NCBI GenBank assembly: GCA_029262895.1
Contig: JAJCYM010000021.1
Coordinates: forward strand, 1 to 46,568
Direction: 5' to 3'
Source: Roseivirga sp.
GTDB lineage: Bacteria > Bacteroidota > Bacteroidia > Cytophagales > Cyclobacteriaceae
DNA length: 46,568 nt
Shown here: in pieces, positions 15,258-25,421 of the stretch
Numbering within the stretch: the first letter of the stretch is position 1
Layout: the number at the start of each line of letters is the position of its first letter
Notes under the pieces: model-generated
Databases searched by the model: none
What the model was told of the DNA's origin: nothing
What the model saw: the letters and a program-made list of their open reading frames with translations, nothing else
Translations under genes and position numbers: made by a program

Positions 15258-16658
15258 ATGGATTATAGAATAGAAAAAGATACCATGGGCGAAGTGCAAG
15301 TTCCAGCAGAGAAATACTGGGGCGCACAAACCCAACGCTCAAGAAACAATTTTAAAATAGGACCAGAAGCCAGCATGCCATTAGAAGTGGTATATGGCTT
15401 TGCTTATCTCAAAAAGGCCGCTGCTCATACCAACTGTGAGCTGGGTGTTTTGTCTGAAGAGAAGAGAGACCTGATTTCCCAGGTCTGCGATGAAATACTG
15501 GCAGGTAAACTGGATGATCAGTTTCCATTGGTCATTTGGCAAACGGGTTCTGGTACACAATCCAACATGAATGTGAATGAGGTGGTTGCCAATCGCGCAC
15601 ATGTCATTGCAGGAAATAAATTGGGAGAAGGGGTGACCTTTGTGCATCCCAATGACGATGTGAACAAATCCCAATCGTCAAATGATACCTATCCAACCGG
15701 CATGCACATTGCTGCCTATAAAATGGTATTGGAAACCACCATTCCTGGTATTGAGAAGCTAAGGGATATGTTAAGGCACAAATCAGAGGCCTTTATGGAT
15801 GTGGTGAAAATCGGTCGTACACATTTGATGGATGCTACCCCACTTACGCTAGGTCAGGAATTTTCCGGATACGTTTCGCAATTGGACCATGGCTTAAAAG
15901 CGATCAAAAATACGTTGGCACACCTTTCTGAGCTGGCCCTTGGAGGCACGGCTGTAGGAACGGGTATTAACACTCCTGCAGGCTATGCTGATTTGGTGGC
16001 CAGGAAAATTGCTGAATTTACTGATCTACCTTTTATCTCGGCCGAGAATAAGTTTGAAGCTTTGGCTGCTCATGATGCGATGGTGGAGACCCATGGCGCA
16101 TTAAAGCAAATGGCTGTGTCACTCAACAAAATTGCCAATGACATTCGGATGCTTGCTTCTGGCCCACGTTCGGGCATTGGAGAGATAATCATTCCATCAA
16201 ATGAACCTGGCTCTTCCATTATGCCGGGAAAAGTAAATCCAACCCAATGCGAGGCCATGACCATGGTTTGTACACAAGTTATGGGCAACGATGTCGCTGT
16301 GACATTTGGTGGTGCTCAAGGCCATTATGAATTAAATGTATTCAAACCGGTGATGGCAGCCAATCTTTTGCAATCAGCCAGACTAATCGGTGATGTCTGT
16401 GTTTCATTTACTGATAATTGCGCAGTAGGAATTGAACCCAATCTTAAGAGCATTAAGGAGCATGTAGACAATTCCCTAATGCTTGTAACCGCTTTGAATA
16501 CTAAGATTGGTTATGAAAAAGCTGCTAAAATTGCGAAAACCGCTCACGAGAACGGAACTACCTTGAAAGAAGAGGCCATTAATCTCGGTTATGTTACTGC
16601 CGAGCAGTTCGATGAATGGGTAAGGCCAGAAGACATGATTGGTGGCCTCAAAGGGTAG
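15258..16658 (+). CDS. fumC: Class II fumarate hydratase
   Basis: 466 residues from the ATG at 15258 ([24 protein letters not shown], the usual family start); the ATG four codons upstream is less likely. FumC interconverts fumarate and malate in the citric acid cycle, as an iron-free homotetramer in the cytoplasm. The superfamily signature [15 protein letters not shown] is present around residue 316, with [18 protein letters not shown] and [12 protein letters not shown] forming the other active-site regions. Length is normal. It starts a run of plus-strand core genes, with its own -7 box upstream. Confidence 0.97.
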   Translation: MDYRIEKDTMGEVQVPAEKYWGAQTQRSRNNFKIGPEASMPLEVVYGFAYLKKAAAHTNCELGVLSEEKRDLISQVCDEILAGKLDDQFPLVIWQTGSGTQSNMNVNEVVANRAHVIAGNKLGEGVTFVHPNDDVNKSQSSNDTYPTGMHIAAYKMVLETTIPGIEKLRDMLRHKSEAFMDVVKIGRTHLMDATPLTLGQEFSGYVSQLDHGLKAIKNTLAHLSELALGGTAVGTGINTPAGYADLVARKIAEFTDLPFISAENKFEALAAHDAMVETHGALKQMAVSLNKIANDIRMLASGPRSGIGEIIIPSNEPGSSIMPGKVNPTQCEAMTMVCTQVMGNDVAVTFGGAQGHYELNVFKPVMAANLLQSARLIGDVCVSFTDNCAVGIEPNLKSIKEHVDNSLMLVTALNTKIGYEKAAKIAKTAHENGTTLKEEAINLGYVTAEQFDEWVRPEDMIGGLKG

Positions 16659-16702
16659 ATTACTATTAATTTTTGTACTTTAGTACGGTCTATTTAAAAA
16701 CG

Positions 16703-17371
16703 ATGATGATGACAAAATCCAGAATAGTGCTTACTCTTTTTGTTGGCATTCTAACTGCCAGCCTTGCTTTTGGTCAAATGACCAAGGCTGAGAAAAAGGC
16801 TTACAAGAAGGAGATGAAGGAATGGAAGAAGCGGAAAAAGTCCACTTCTCTTGAAGATTTTAAAGCATTGATCGAAGACCAGATTCAGCTAAAAGCTTCT
16901 AATGCAGCAGCGGTCAGCGATATTGAATCACTCGAAGGTCAAGTTGCGGGAAAGGATGGTCAAATTGGAGATTTGCAAAAGCAAGTGACCAGAATGCAGG
17001 CCGCTTATCAGGCCGCACAGCGAGAATTGGATAACCTCAAGGCTAATCCACCTCAGCAGCAGCCAGCCTATAATCCCGAGCTTGTAAATGGTGAGGATTT
17101 CAGCGTGGGCGTAGTCTTTAAAGTACAGGTAGGAGCTTTCCGAAAAATGGATTTAGAGAAATATGCTAAATCCTCTAAGGACTTCTCTCAAGAAGATGGA
17201 GAGGAGCTACGCAAGTATGTTATTGGTAACTTTAGAAACTATGAAGACGCCAATGTGCTAAAAAGATACTTAAGGGAGATGGGGGTAGATGACGCCTGGA
17301 TTGTTCCTTATAGAGACGGACGAAGAGTTCCTTTAAAGGATGTCGTCTCCGATATCAAGAAAACTAACTAA
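16703..17371 (+). CDS. Periplasmic protein with coiled coil and SPOR-like C-terminal domain
   Basis: 222 residues from the ATG at 16703; the two further ATG codons right after it are equally possible. A signal peptide (RIVLTLFVGILTASLAFGQ) is followed by a very basic stretch (KAEKKAYKKEMKEWKKRKK), a coiled coil (about 55-110), a QQQP linker and a domain of about 85 residues (VFKVQVGAFRKMD, YVIGNFRNYEDANVLKRYL, DDAWIVPYRDG). The pattern FKVQVGAF ... NYEDAN ... DAWIVPY is that of SPOR peptidoglycan-binding domains. It may act in cell division or wall remodelling. A terminator follows, so it is transcribed separately from recJ. Confidence 0.75.
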   Translation: MMMTKSRIVLTLFVGILTASLAFGQMTKAEKKAYKKEMKEWKKRKKSTSLEDFKALIEDQIQLKASNAAAVSDIESLEGQVAGKDGQIGDLQKQVTRMQAAYQAAQRELDNLKANPPQQQPAYNPELVNGEDFSVGVVFKVQVGAFRKMDLEKYAKSSKDFSQEDGEELRKYVIGNFRNYEDANVLKRYLREMGVDDAWIVPYRDGRRVPLKDVVSDIKKTN

Positions 17372-17392
17372 CTATACTATAATAAGTGGAAG

Positions 17393-17421
17393 AAGCAGCG
17401 CTCCTGGAGTGCTGCTTTTTT
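17393..17421 (+). terminator. Intrinsic terminator after the SPOR-like gene
   Basis: AGCAGCGCTC and GAGTGCTGCT form a 10-bp stem with one G-T pair and a 3-base loop, followed by a run of T. It lies about 20 bases after the stop codon. Confidence 0.85.
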
Positions 17422-17464
17422 GTTTATATCTAGCCAAAGAACATTTCTTTGTTAATTTTATATT

Positions 17465-19165
17465 ATGCAAAAACGATGGCTTTTTAAGGAGCCTCCGAGC
17501 ACTTCGGAAGTTCTGAATCTACAGGAATCCCTGCAGGTGACCGAGACCATCGCTACGCTATTGGCCCAGCGTGGAATCCAGTCCTATGATGAGGCGCATC
17601 GGTTTTTCAAGCCCACCCTGGACATGCTTCATGACCCTTTTTTGATGCAGGACATGGGCATTGCTGTGGAACGACTCAATCAGGCTATTGAGCAAAATCA
17701 AAAAATACTGGTCTATGGCGATTATGATGTAGATGGCACTACATCTGTAGCGACATTTTATGGCTTTCTTATCGCCTTTTATGAGAATGTAGAGTTCTAT
17801 ATTCCAGACCGATATGCAGAAGGCTACGGGGTATCAAAAAAGGGGATTGAGTATGCAGCCGAGAACGGCATGGCCCTGATTATAACATTGGATTGTGGCA
17901 TCAAAGCTTGCGATCGTGTAAAAGAAGCGAATACTTTTGGCATAGATGTGATCATTTGTGATCACCATACTCCTGGTGATGAACTGCCGGAAGCTTTAGC
18001 GGTACTTGACCCCAAGAGGCCGGACTGTAGCTATCCATACAAAGACCTTTCGGGCTGTGGCGTAGGATTCAAATTATTGCACGCTTTTAGTCTCGACAAT
18101 GAAATCTCGCTGGGCAAGCTTTACGATTACATGGACTTACTGGCTGTCAGCATTGCCGCTGATATTGTACCCATTACCGGGGAAAACAGAGTGCTCGCTT
18201 ATTTTGGACTTAAAAAGATAAATCACAGTCCGAGACCTGGCTTGCAGGCACTCATGGATTTTAACAAATCAAAAAAAGACCTGACCACCTCGGGCATTGT
18301 TTTCGGAATAGGGCCAAGAATTAATGCGGCCGGACGTATGGACCATGCCGGGGCTGCTGTCCGGCTTTTGCTCGCTTCTAATAAAGAGGAAGCAAAGAAG
18401 TTTGCCGACCAGGTGGATACCAAAAATGACGCAAGAAGAAATTTTGATTCCGCGATTACCGAAGAAGCCTTTCACATGATAGCCTCAAGTGATAAAATGC
18501 TGAGTGCGAAATCTACCGTCCTATTCAAAGAAGATTGGCATAAAGGCGTAATAGGTATTGTAGCCTCTCGCTGCGTTGATAAATATTATCGACCTACCGT
18601 AATTCTGACTGAATCAAACGACCAGGTTACTGGTTCAGCACGGTCAGTTCAGGGCTTTGATGTTTACGAAGCCATTACCCAATGCTCCGATCTGCTGGAT
18701 CAATATGGCGGGCATATGTATGCGGCAGGGGTGACTATGGATATCGACAAGGTGGAGGAATTCAAGGTCAGATTTGAATCTGTGGTAGCCGCGAAGATTA
18801 CCGATGAGCAGCTTATTCCCTCTGTGGAAATAGACACGGTAATTTTCCTTGATGAGATAGATGCCAAGTTTCATAAAATCGTAACGCAAATGGGCCCCTT
18901 TGGTCCTCAAAATATGATTCCACTTTTTCTAAGTGAAAATGTGCATGCATTCAACGCTCAACTTTTAAAAGGAGAACATTTAAAATTCATGGTGAAACAA
19001 GATGGCACTGATGTTGCTTTTGAAGCCATTGGTTTTGGTCTCGGGCAGTACTACGATATGGTGAACAGTGGAATGAAGTTTCACTTAGCTTACAATATTG
19101 AGGAAAATGAGTTCCGCGGCCATAAATCCCTTCAGCTTTTCGTGAAGGACATCAAGTTTGAGTGA
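17465..19165 (+). CDS. recJ: Single-stranded-DNA-specific exonuclease RecJ
   Basis: 566 residues, the normal length. RecJ degrades single-stranded DNA 5' to 3' in recombination and mismatch repair. The DHH phosphoesterase motifs are visible: GDYDVDGTTS (D86, D88, D90), TLDCGI (near 143), CDHHTPGD (D166, H167, H168), followed by FGIGPRINAAGRMDHA and the DHHA1 motif TGSARSVQGFDVYEAI. The ATG at 17465 gives the usual MQKRW start. The gene is preceded by a terminator and followed after 31 bases by lptB, whose -7 box lies just beyond the recJ stop. Confidence 0.96.
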   Translation: MQKRWLFKEPPSTSEVLNLQESLQVTETIATLLAQRGIQSYDEAHRFFKPTLDMLHDPFLMQDMGIAVERLNQAIEQNQKILVYGDYDVDGTTSVATFYGFLIAFYENVEFYIPDRYAEGYGVSKKGIEYAAENGMALIITLDCGIKACDRVKEANTFGIDVIICDHHTPGDELPEALAVLDPKRPDCSYPYKDLSGCGVGFKLLHAFSLDNEISLGKLYDYMDLLAVSIAADIVPITGENRVLAYFGLKKINHSPRPGLQALMDFNKSKKDLTTSGIVFGIGPRINAAGRMDHAGAAVRLLLASNKEEAKKFADQVDTKNDARRNFDSAITEEAFHMIASSDKMLSAKSTVLFKEDWHKGVIGIVASRCVDKYYRPTVILTESNDQVTGSARSVQGFDVYEAITQCSDLLDQYGGHMYAAGVTMDIDKVEEFKVRFESVVAAKITDEQLIPSVEIDTVIFLDEIDAKFHKIVTQMGPFGPQNMIPLFLSENVHAFNAQLLKGEHLKFMVKQDGTDVAFEAIGFGLGQYYDMVNSGMKFHLAYNIEENEFRGHKSLQLFVKDIKFE

Positions 19166-19182
19166 TTATCCGGGTTAAAGTA

Positions 19183-19190
19183 TATTTTTG
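19183..19190 (+). promoter_or_regulatory. -7 box of a probably leaderless lptB transcript
   Basis: TATTTTTG fits TAnnTTTG and ends six bases before the lptB ATG at 19197. A TTG at 19158-19160, in the last codons of recJ, is a possible -33 element. With transcription starting a few bases after the box there would be almost no 5' leader. Confidence 0.5.
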
Positions 19191-19196
19191 TGCAGC

Positions 19197-19928
19197 ATGG
19201 TTTTAAAGGCAGAACACCTCATTAAGATTTATAAGAAACGCAAAGTGGTCAATGATATCTCCGTTGAGGTCAATCAAGGAGAGATTGTTGGTCTTTTAGG
19301 CCCTAATGGGGCAGGAAAAACCACGAGCTTTTACATGATTGTCGGCTTGATCAAACCGAACGAAGGTAGTATTCATTTGAATGACGAGGATATCACTCAC
19401 TTGCCCATGTTTAAGCGGGCTAAGCTGGGGATCGGTTATTTGGCCCAGGAACCCAGCGTATTCAGAAAGTTGAGTGTGGAGGAGAATATTATGGCGGTGC
19501 TGGAGATGACCAAACTGCCGAAGAAGGAGCAGAAGGAAAAAATGGAATCGTTGCTTGAAGAATTCAGCCTGACTCATGTGAGAAAGAACAAAGGCATGTT
19601 GCTTTCAGGAGGTGAAAGACGAAGAACTGAAATTGCCAGAGCACTCTCAGTAGATCCTAAGTTTGTTTTGCTCGATGAGCCCTTTGCCGGAGTTGACCCG
19701 ATTGCCGTAGAAGAAATTCAGGGTATTGTCGCCAAGCTTAAAGACAGAAATATTGGTATATTAATTACCGATCATAACGTTAATGAAACACTGTCAATCA
19801 CTGACAGGGCTTATTTAATGTTTGAGGGTAAACTATTAAAGGCCGGAACAGCCGAGGAACTTGCCTCTGATGAGCAGGTTCGAAAAGTCTATCTAGGTCA
19901 GAATTTTGAATTGAAAAGGAAAATATAG
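19197..19928 (+). CDS. lptB: LPS export ABC transporter ATP-binding protein LptB
   Basis: 243 residues starting [15 protein letters not shown]. Walker A is GPNGAGKTT (about 35-43), the signature [15 protein letters not shown] and Walker [20 protein letters not shown] are intact, and the D-loop and H-loop ([10 protein letters not shown]) are typical of LptB. With LptF/LptG (not in the window) it powers extraction of lipopolysaccharide from the inner membrane. A TTG nine bases upstream could be an alternative start but the ATG at 19197 fits the family. Two bases separate its stop from the GH3-family gene, so the two are co-transcribed. Confidence 0.95.
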   Translation: MVLKAEHLIKIYKKRKVVNDISVEVNQGEIVGLLGPNGAGKTTSFYMIVGLIKPNEGSIHLNDEDITHLPMFKRAKLGIGYLAQEPSVFRKLSVEENIMAVLEMTKLPKKEQKEKMESLLEEFSLTHVRKNKGMLLSGGERRRTEIARALSVDPKFVLLDEPFAGVDPIAVEEIQGIVAKLKDRNIGILITDHNVNETLSITDRAYLMFEGKLLKAGTAEELASDEQVRKVYLGQNFELKRKI

Positions 19929-19930
19929 AA

Positions 19931-21457
19931 GTGGCCATTCTAAACTCCATAATAACCTGGGTCATGAAAAAGCGCATGCATCAGATTGAGCTTTTTATGA
20001 AGTACCCTTTGGAAGTGCAGGATGAATTATTCAAGCGCCTGATCACCACGGCCCGGAACACCGAGTTCGGCCGCACCCATGGCTTTGCAGATATTCATAC
20101 ACAAGAGCAGTACCGCAAGATGATTCCTACCTTCTCTTATGAAGACATCTCCCCATATATAGAGCGAAATATGAAGGGAGAGCAAAATCTGCTTTGGCCT
20201 TCCGATGTGAAGTGGTTTGCCAAATCATCCGGCACCACCAATGCCAGGAGCAAATTTATCCCTGTCTCTTATGAAGCCTTGGAAGAATGCCATTTTAATG
20301 GAGGGAAAGATATGCTATCGCTGTATTGCAACAGTTTTCCGAATACGAAGCTATTTAAAGGAAAGGGTCTGACCATTGGAGGGAGCCAGCAAGCCAATCA
20401 ATTTGATACTACCCATGAGTCATTCTACGGGGATGTTTCAGCCGTGATCATGTCTAATTTACCATATTGGACCAAGTTTGTGCGCACTCCAACCCTTGAC
20501 ATTGCTTTAATGGACGAGTGGGAAGAAAAGATTGAGTTGATGGCCAAGGCTACCTGCGAGGAAAATGTCACCAGTATTTCTGGAGTACCTACCTGGACCA
20601 TCTTACTGCTTCAGAGAATAATGGAAATGAAAGGGGCTAAGCATATCAACGAGGTATGGCCAAATCTCGAAGTATTTTTTCATGGTGCTGTGGCTTTCGG
20701 CCCTTATCGTGAAATTTTCAAAAAGCTTATTCCATCTCCATCCATGAATTACATGGAGACCTATAATGCCTCAGAGGGCTTTTTCGGGATTCAAGATCAG
20801 AAAAACAGTGATGAAATGTTGCTGATGCTGGATTACGGCATTTTCTATGAATTCATGCCTTTTTCAGAAATCCAAAACGAATCTCCTAAAGTTGTTGGGC
20901 TGGGAGATGTTCAACTTGGTGAAAACTATGCCATGTTGATCTCAACCAATGCAGGACTTTGGCGATATATGATTGGGGATACAGTTCAGTTTACTTCAAA
21001 AGATCCCTACCGCATCAAAATATCAGGTAGGACCAAGCACTTTATTAATGCTTTTGGAGAAGAGGTGGTCGTGGAAAATGCCGAGAGGGCAATTACTAAA
21101 GCGGCCAAGCGAACAGGTGCATTGATCAGCAATTTCACTGCCGCACCACGCTATTTTGGAGAAAGTGAAAAGGCAGCTCATGAATGGATAGTGGAGTTTG
21201 AAAGAGAACCGGATGACTTTGAGAAGTTCGAGAAAATTTTGGACAAGACGCTTAGGGAGATCAACTCGGATTATGATGCTAAGCGATATCGCAATATGGC
21301 CTTGACCGCACCGATTATTCATAAGGCTGAGCCAGGTACTTTTTATAACTGGATGAAGAGCAGGAATAAGCTTGGAGGGCAGTTCAAAGTCCCGCGTTTG
21401 GCAAACAACAGAGAGTATCTGGACGATATTTTAAAGATAATGACCGTGTCGGTCTAG
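19931..21457 (+). CDS. GH3 auxin-responsive promoter family protein (acyl-adenylating enzyme-like)
   Basis: 508 residues with a GTG start at 19931 (MAILNSIITWVMKKRMHQIELFMK, the usual start in Bacteroidetes; the next ATG would cut off this conserved segment). GH3 proteins are related to adenylate-forming enzymes, and the plant members join amino acids to hormones such as jasmonate. The ATP-binding motif SSGTTNARSKFIPV and later motifs YNASEGFFGIQ and YMIGDTVQFTS are present, with a C-terminal domain containing SGRTKHFINAFGEEV. The bacterial substrate is unknown. Likely translated from the lptB transcript. Confidence 0.9.
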   Translation: MAILNSIITWVMKKRMHQIELFMKYPLEVQDELFKRLITTARNTEFGRTHGFADIHTQEQYRKMIPTFSYEDISPYIERNMKGEQNLLWPSDVKWFAKSSGTTNARSKFIPVSYEALEECHFNGGKDMLSLYCNSFPNTKLFKGKGLTIGGSQQANQFDTTHESFYGDVSAVIMSNLPYWTKFVRTPTLDIALMDEWEEKIELMAKATCEENVTSISGVPTWTILLLQRIMEMKGAKHINEVWPNLEVFFHGAVAFGPYREIFKKLIPSPSMNYMETYNASEGFFGIQDQKNSDEMLLMLDYGIFYEFMPFSEIQNESPKVVGLGDVQLGENYAMLISTNAGLWRYMIGDTVQFTSKDPYRIKISGRTKHFINAFGEEVVVENAERAITKAAKRTGALISNFTAAPRYFGESEKAAHEWIVEFEREPDDFEKFEKILDKTLREINSDYDAKRYRNMALTAPIIHKAEPGTFYNWMKSRNKLGGQFKVPRLANNREYLDDILKIMTVSV

Positions 21458-21888
21458 AAAAAACCCTTCGTTTCCACACTACATTGAAATCATCATAATC
21501 TCCGTGGCTCACTTGAGTAGGTCATTAAAATACTGAGAGGATAATGTCGGTCATCAGCGCTATCCTGTCTTTGATCAGCGAATATCTGGCTTTTATACAA
21601 ATTGTATTATTCTAATAAATTGTAAATTTAAGAGTAAGACGGTCAATTGGGTGTGACCGAAATTTGATCCTATCCTATGGTGAGGCAAAATTGTGCTTAA
21701 TTTTGCCTGAACGCAATCTTAACTTGGTTCAGCTTTTTAAAGAAATAAGTGAAGGTCAATTCCAACTGATCAAAACACAATTCTTGTTGTGGTCACAGGC
21801 TCAAAAAACGAACTATTATTCTGGGCTCTTCTCTTTTTGTTCGACAGTAAATTTAGACAAAAAATAGATTTTGTAAAGTCAAGAGGTT
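21458..21888. other. Gene-free stretch with two hairpins, left part of the candidate origin region
   Basis: No convincing gene. CGGTCA/TGACCG (21640-21659) and GGCAAAATT/AATTTTGCC (21684-21707) are short hairpins. A 67-codon open frame at 21664-21867 runs through the second hairpin and has no recognisable features. The stretch leads into the DnaA-box cluster at 21889-21995. Confidence 0.4.
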
Positions 21889-21995
21889 TTTTCCACATTT
21901 TGCAAAACTTATCCACAGGACTTCTAATTTTGAATATATACTACTGATATACAGAATGTTATGAGTAAAACGTGAAGAATAAATTTTGTTGATAA
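21889..21995. other. Candidate chromosomal replication origin (DnaA-box cluster)
   Basis: Three DnaA-box-like 9-mers lie within 107 bases: TTTTCCACA (21889-21897), the exact consensus TTATCCACA (21909-21917), and TGTTGATAA, that is TTATCAACA on the minus strand (21987-21995). Between them is an AT-rich stretch (TGAATATATACTACTGATA) suited to unwinding. The gene-free gap of 637 bases is among the longest in the window. Against it: genes left of the site run toward it, and no replication gene is adjacent. GC skew of the whole chromosome would decide. Confidence 0.45.
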
Positions 21996-22094
21996 CTAAA
22001 ACAAAAATGAAAACACCCTCGAAATCAGCTATTTATTGGCGTGGCAAACACTAACTCGGTGAATTACTGTGAATTAGCTTTTTGAGTACTGGCA

Positions 22095-23870
22095 TTACTC
22101 TTTGTGCTGTCTTTTGAGCTTTGTTCTGTAGGCATTAAAAATACGAGATTTAGACACAAATCCAAGGTATTTTCCATGTTCAATAACAGGTAGATTCCAA
22201 GCCGCGGTTTTCTCGAATTTGGCCATTACATCAAGCATTTTATCTGTAGGACCTACAGTGTCGGGTGGTCTATGCATCAATGTTTCAACAATTACACTTT
22301 TTTGATACTCCTTGTCAAACATGATTTCGCGGATATCGTCCAATGTAATAATGCCTAAAAGGACTTCCTGTTCGTTTACGACTGGGAAAATATTTCGCTT
22401 TGACTTCCTGACCAATTCCACAAGATCTCCTAATGTGCATTCCGGGGCAATCTTCAGCAGGTCCTTTTCTATCATCTTGTCAATTCGAATCAAGCTCAAT
22501 ACCTGTTTGTCTTTGTCGTATGGTATTAGATCGCCCGCCTTGATCAATTTGCCTGTGTAGAAAGAGTAGCTCTCAAATTTGTAATTGGTGCTAAGGGCAA
22601 TGGCCGATACGAGCATCAGCGGAAGAAATAATGTATAGCCGCTCGTGATTTCTGCGATAAGGAAGATGGCTGTTAGCGGTGCATGAAGTACACCACTCAT
22701 AACTCCGCACATGCCTACTAAAGTAAAATTGCTTACAGAAAGGGACTTGGAGAAATTAAGCATGTTGAAGCCTTGGGAGAAAAGAAAGCCAGTCATACCG
22801 CCTACAAAAAGAGAAGGTGCAAAAATCCCTCCGTTGCCCCCCGCACCAATGGTTAGTCCTGTTGCTATAGGCTTGATAAGAAGCACAGCCAAACCAAAGA
22901 GAACTAAATAGGTGGTGTTATCTACGTTTGGTAAAAACAGACTGTTATTAAGTAAATTCTCCGAATCGCCATTCAGAATATCTTTGATAGTTTCGTACCC
23001 TTCACCGTAGATGGGGTGGAAAAGAAAAATAATGATGCCCAGCGCCAAACCGCCAACAATGGCTCGGCTCATCTTATTCCGAATTCGGTGGGCCAATGAT
23101 TCGGCATACAATGTCGCTCTGGTGAAATAGACGCTAACTAAACCACAGATCAGCCCAAGAATTAAATAGAATGGAACGTCTGACGCCAGAAACGGGTCTT
23201 TCAGATCAAAACTGAACAGCACGTCTTCACCCAGAAATAACATTGAGACCAGAGACCCGACCACCGAAGCGATGAGCAAAGGAATAAATGCAGCGATGGT
23301 AACTTCGGTAAGTATCACCTCAATAGTGAAAATCACGCCAGCAACAGGGGAGTTAAATATGCCGGAAATGGCAGCAGCAGCTCCGCAGCCTATAAGCAAA
23401 GTCCTTTGCTTATAATTTAGGTGCATCAGTTGCCCGATGTTGGAACCAATGGCAGAACCCGTAACCACAATAGGTGACTCCAAACCAACCGAACCTCCAA
23501 AGCCAACGGTTACCGCGGAGGTGATCATTTGACTGTACATTTTCACTCTTGGGATGATGCTGGATTTTTTTGAAATCCCGTAAAGGATTCCGGTGATACC
23601 GTGTCCCAGCCTCTCCTTAAGTATTTTACGAGCTATCCAGGCGGTAATGACTATGCCTAGCAAGGGGAAAATTACGTAGAGATACTGCGTCCAATTGCTC
23701 TGTAAGTCTTGCAGAAAAATCTGAATCCAGTGAACCAATGTCTTTAGCGTCACTGCAGCCACACCTCCGATAATCCCCACAATGCCACTAAGAATCATCA
23801 CAAAGTTCTTGCTACTTAAGTGACGAATTCTCCAGATGAGAAATTTAGAAAGCCAGACGGGTCTTTTCAT
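22095..23870 (-). CDS. ClC family chloride channel/transporter with CBS domains
   Basis: 591 residues. About 430 residues of membrane helices are followed by two CBS domains (about 445-580). The selectivity motifs are GFGGSVGLESP (gating glutamate likely E131; the usual GREGP is GLESP here), SGIFNSPVAGVIF and GIFAPSLFVGG. ClC proteins conduct chloride or exchange it for protons, and a kept gating glutamate favours exchange. The CBS pair may bind nucleotides and gate the channel. The gene stands alone, minus strand, between the candidate origin and a divergent secreted hydrolase. Confidence 0.93.
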   Translation of the reverse strand: MKRPVWLSKFLIWRIRHLSSKNFVMILSGIVGIIGGVAAVTLKTLVHWIQIFLQDLQSNWTQYLYVIFPLLGIVITAWIARKILKERLGHGITGILYGISKKSSIIPRVKMYSQMITSAVTVGFGGSVGLESPIVVTGSAIGSNIGQLMHLNYKQRTLLIGCGAAAAISGIFNSPVAGVIFTIEVILTEVTIAAFIPLLIASVVGSLVSMLFLGEDVLFSFDLKDPFLASDVPFYLILGLICGLVSVYFTRATLYAESLAHRIRNKMSRAIVGGLALGIIIFLFHPIYGEGYETIKDILNGDSENLLNNSLFLPNVDNTTYLVLFGLAVLLIKPIATGLTIGAGGNGGIFAPSLFVGGMTGFLFSQGFNMLNFSKSLSVSNFTLVGMCGVMSGVLHAPLTAIFLIAEITSGYTLFLPLMLVSAIALSTNYKFESYSFYTGKLIKAGDLIPYDKDKQVLSLIRIDKMIEKDLLKIAPECTLGDLVELVRKSKRNIFPVVNEQEVLLGIITLDDIREIMFDKEYQKSVIVETLMHRPPDTVGPTDKMLDVMAKFEKTAAWNLPVIEHGKYLGFVSKSRIFNAYRTKLKRQHKE

Positions 23871-24055
23871 GGTGCTGTATGCAAAGCAAAAGTAGCACTA
23901 TCTAAAATGTAAATGAATTGCACTGTGCGGGATCGACAAAATATTCCAGGCCATAAGCCTAAGCCCGAAATCATACGGACAGTTTAAGGATAAAAACAGG
24001 ACATTTTTTGGGTAACGACTTATGGCTCCATAGGTATACCGGGCAAAAATGAATT

Positions 24056-25378
24056 ATGAAAAAAACAGTTTTAACATTTATCGTACTTCTGGGGCTATTC
24101 GGAGCAGAAATAACTTATTCACAAACAAATCAGAAAGCCCTTGTCGGTTTTTGGAATGGAGAGATAACCAATGGGAGAAAGGAAAGACAAGTTGAATTAG
24201 AATTTTCTCTGGACAAGAATGGCGAGCTTCAATGCCATTGGAGCATACCCGAAACCGGCATTATTAAATCGCAGCTCTCTGGAGTGCTTTTCAATGAAGC
24301 GACAGGAGAGCTTGATTTGAATAAGAAATTCATAACTGGGCGTCTTTCATCTGGTACACTCACGGCCACGCTAAATGCGCATGGTTTTGTCGGGAATCTG
24401 GAGTTGAAAAAATCTGTCAATTCTGTGTTAGAGCCTGTGAATCAAAGGGAGCTAATGTTTAAAAATGGTGACGTGAGCCTTTCAGGCAGCCTGATATTAC
24501 CTGAAGGAAGTGGACCATTCCCGGCAATCATATTTGTACATGGTTCCGGGCCGGGAGTAAAAGCCGATTGGCGCTATGCGGCTAGAAGACTATCCAGACT
24601 TGGTTTTGCATGCCTTATTTATGACAAACGTGGTAGCGGAGACTCTCAGGGCAACTGGGTTACCTCCTCGCTTGAAGATTTGGCACAAGACGTTTCTGTG
24701 GCAATTTCAACCTTACAAACTTTACCGGAGATCAAGGCCGATGAAATTGGGCTTTGGGGTCACAGCCAGGGCGGATGGGTAGGGCCATTGACCAGTTCCT
24801 TGAGTGGAAAGGTAGCTTTTCAGGTCATGGTTTCGGGAGGAGGCACCAAACCTCGAGATACTGAGAAATTTGATTACCTACAAAACCTTGAGTATGGTGA
24901 TTTTGATGATCAGGTACGTACTGATGTATTAACATTGCTCAATCAATACTTCGATTTTCTGTCAACGGGAAAAAATAGAACTGAACTTGTACAGACTATA
25001 GAAGAGGCCAAAAAGAAGCCTTGGTATGATTACATCAATATTCATCGCGTGCTTGTATCGGAAAGCAATCAGAAGAACTGGAAATGGGTGGCAGATTATG
25101 ATCCTCTTGATGATATTTCAAAGCTAAAGGAACCCATTTTGGTGATTTTTGGTGGAGAAGATATTATTCAAGAGGAAGGGATGCCAATAGGCCGATGGTT
25201 AAAGGGGTTAAAAGCAGCAGGTAATGAAAACTATGAATTGGCGATCTTTCCCAAGGGAAATCACGGTATTCGACTGGGGAACCATGACTCCGGACCTATT
25301 TTTTGGCAAGACTTTGTGGAAGGCTATTGGGAAAGCGCAGAAAGCTGGTTGATCAAAAATGTAATAGCCAACGAGTAA
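24056..25378 (+). CDS. Secreted alpha/beta hydrolase
   Basis: 440 residues with a signal peptide (TVLTFIVLLGLFGAEITYSQ). The first 130 residues form a beta-rich N-terminal domain (GFWNGEITNGRKERQVELEF), as in other Bacteroidetes secreted hydrolases of this type. The hydrolase domain then shows the oxyanion motif FVHGSGPG, the RGSGDS segment, the nucleophile elbow GHSQGG (S237), and acid and histidine likely in IFGGEDIIQ and FPKGNHGI. The substrate, probably an ester or peptide, cannot be told. It is divergent from the ClC gene and stands alone. Confidence 0.88.
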   Translation: MKKTVLTFIVLLGLFGAEITYSQTNQKALVGFWNGEITNGRKERQVELEFSLDKNGELQCHWSIPETGIIKSQLSGVLFNEATGELDLNKKFITGRLSSGTLTATLNAHGFVGNLELKKSVNSVLEPVNQRELMFKNGDVSLSGSLILPEGSGPFPAIIFVHGSGPGVKADWRYAARRLSRLGFACLIYDKRGSGDSQGNWVTSSLEDLAQDVSVAISTLQTLPEIKADEIGLWGHSQGGWVGPLTSSLSGKVAFQVMVSGGGTKPRDTEKFDYLQNLEYGDFDDQVRTDVLTLLNQYFDFLSTGKNRTELVQTIEEAKKKPWYDYINIHRVLVSESNQKNWKWVADYDPLDDISKLKEPILVIFGGEDIIQEEGMPIGRWLKGLKAAGNENYELAIFPKGNHGIRLGNHDSGPIFWQDFVEGYWESAESWLIKNVIANE

Positions 25379-25421
25379 TAAAATGTGAGTTTGGTGTGGG
25401 TGCGTCTAAGCTCGCTAGACC

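Noticed and set aside
21664-21867. 67-codon open frame in the gap before the candidate origin
   Set aside because: No signal peptide, domain or family resemblance; it runs over a hairpin (21684-21707) and lies in a DnaA-box-rich intergenic region.
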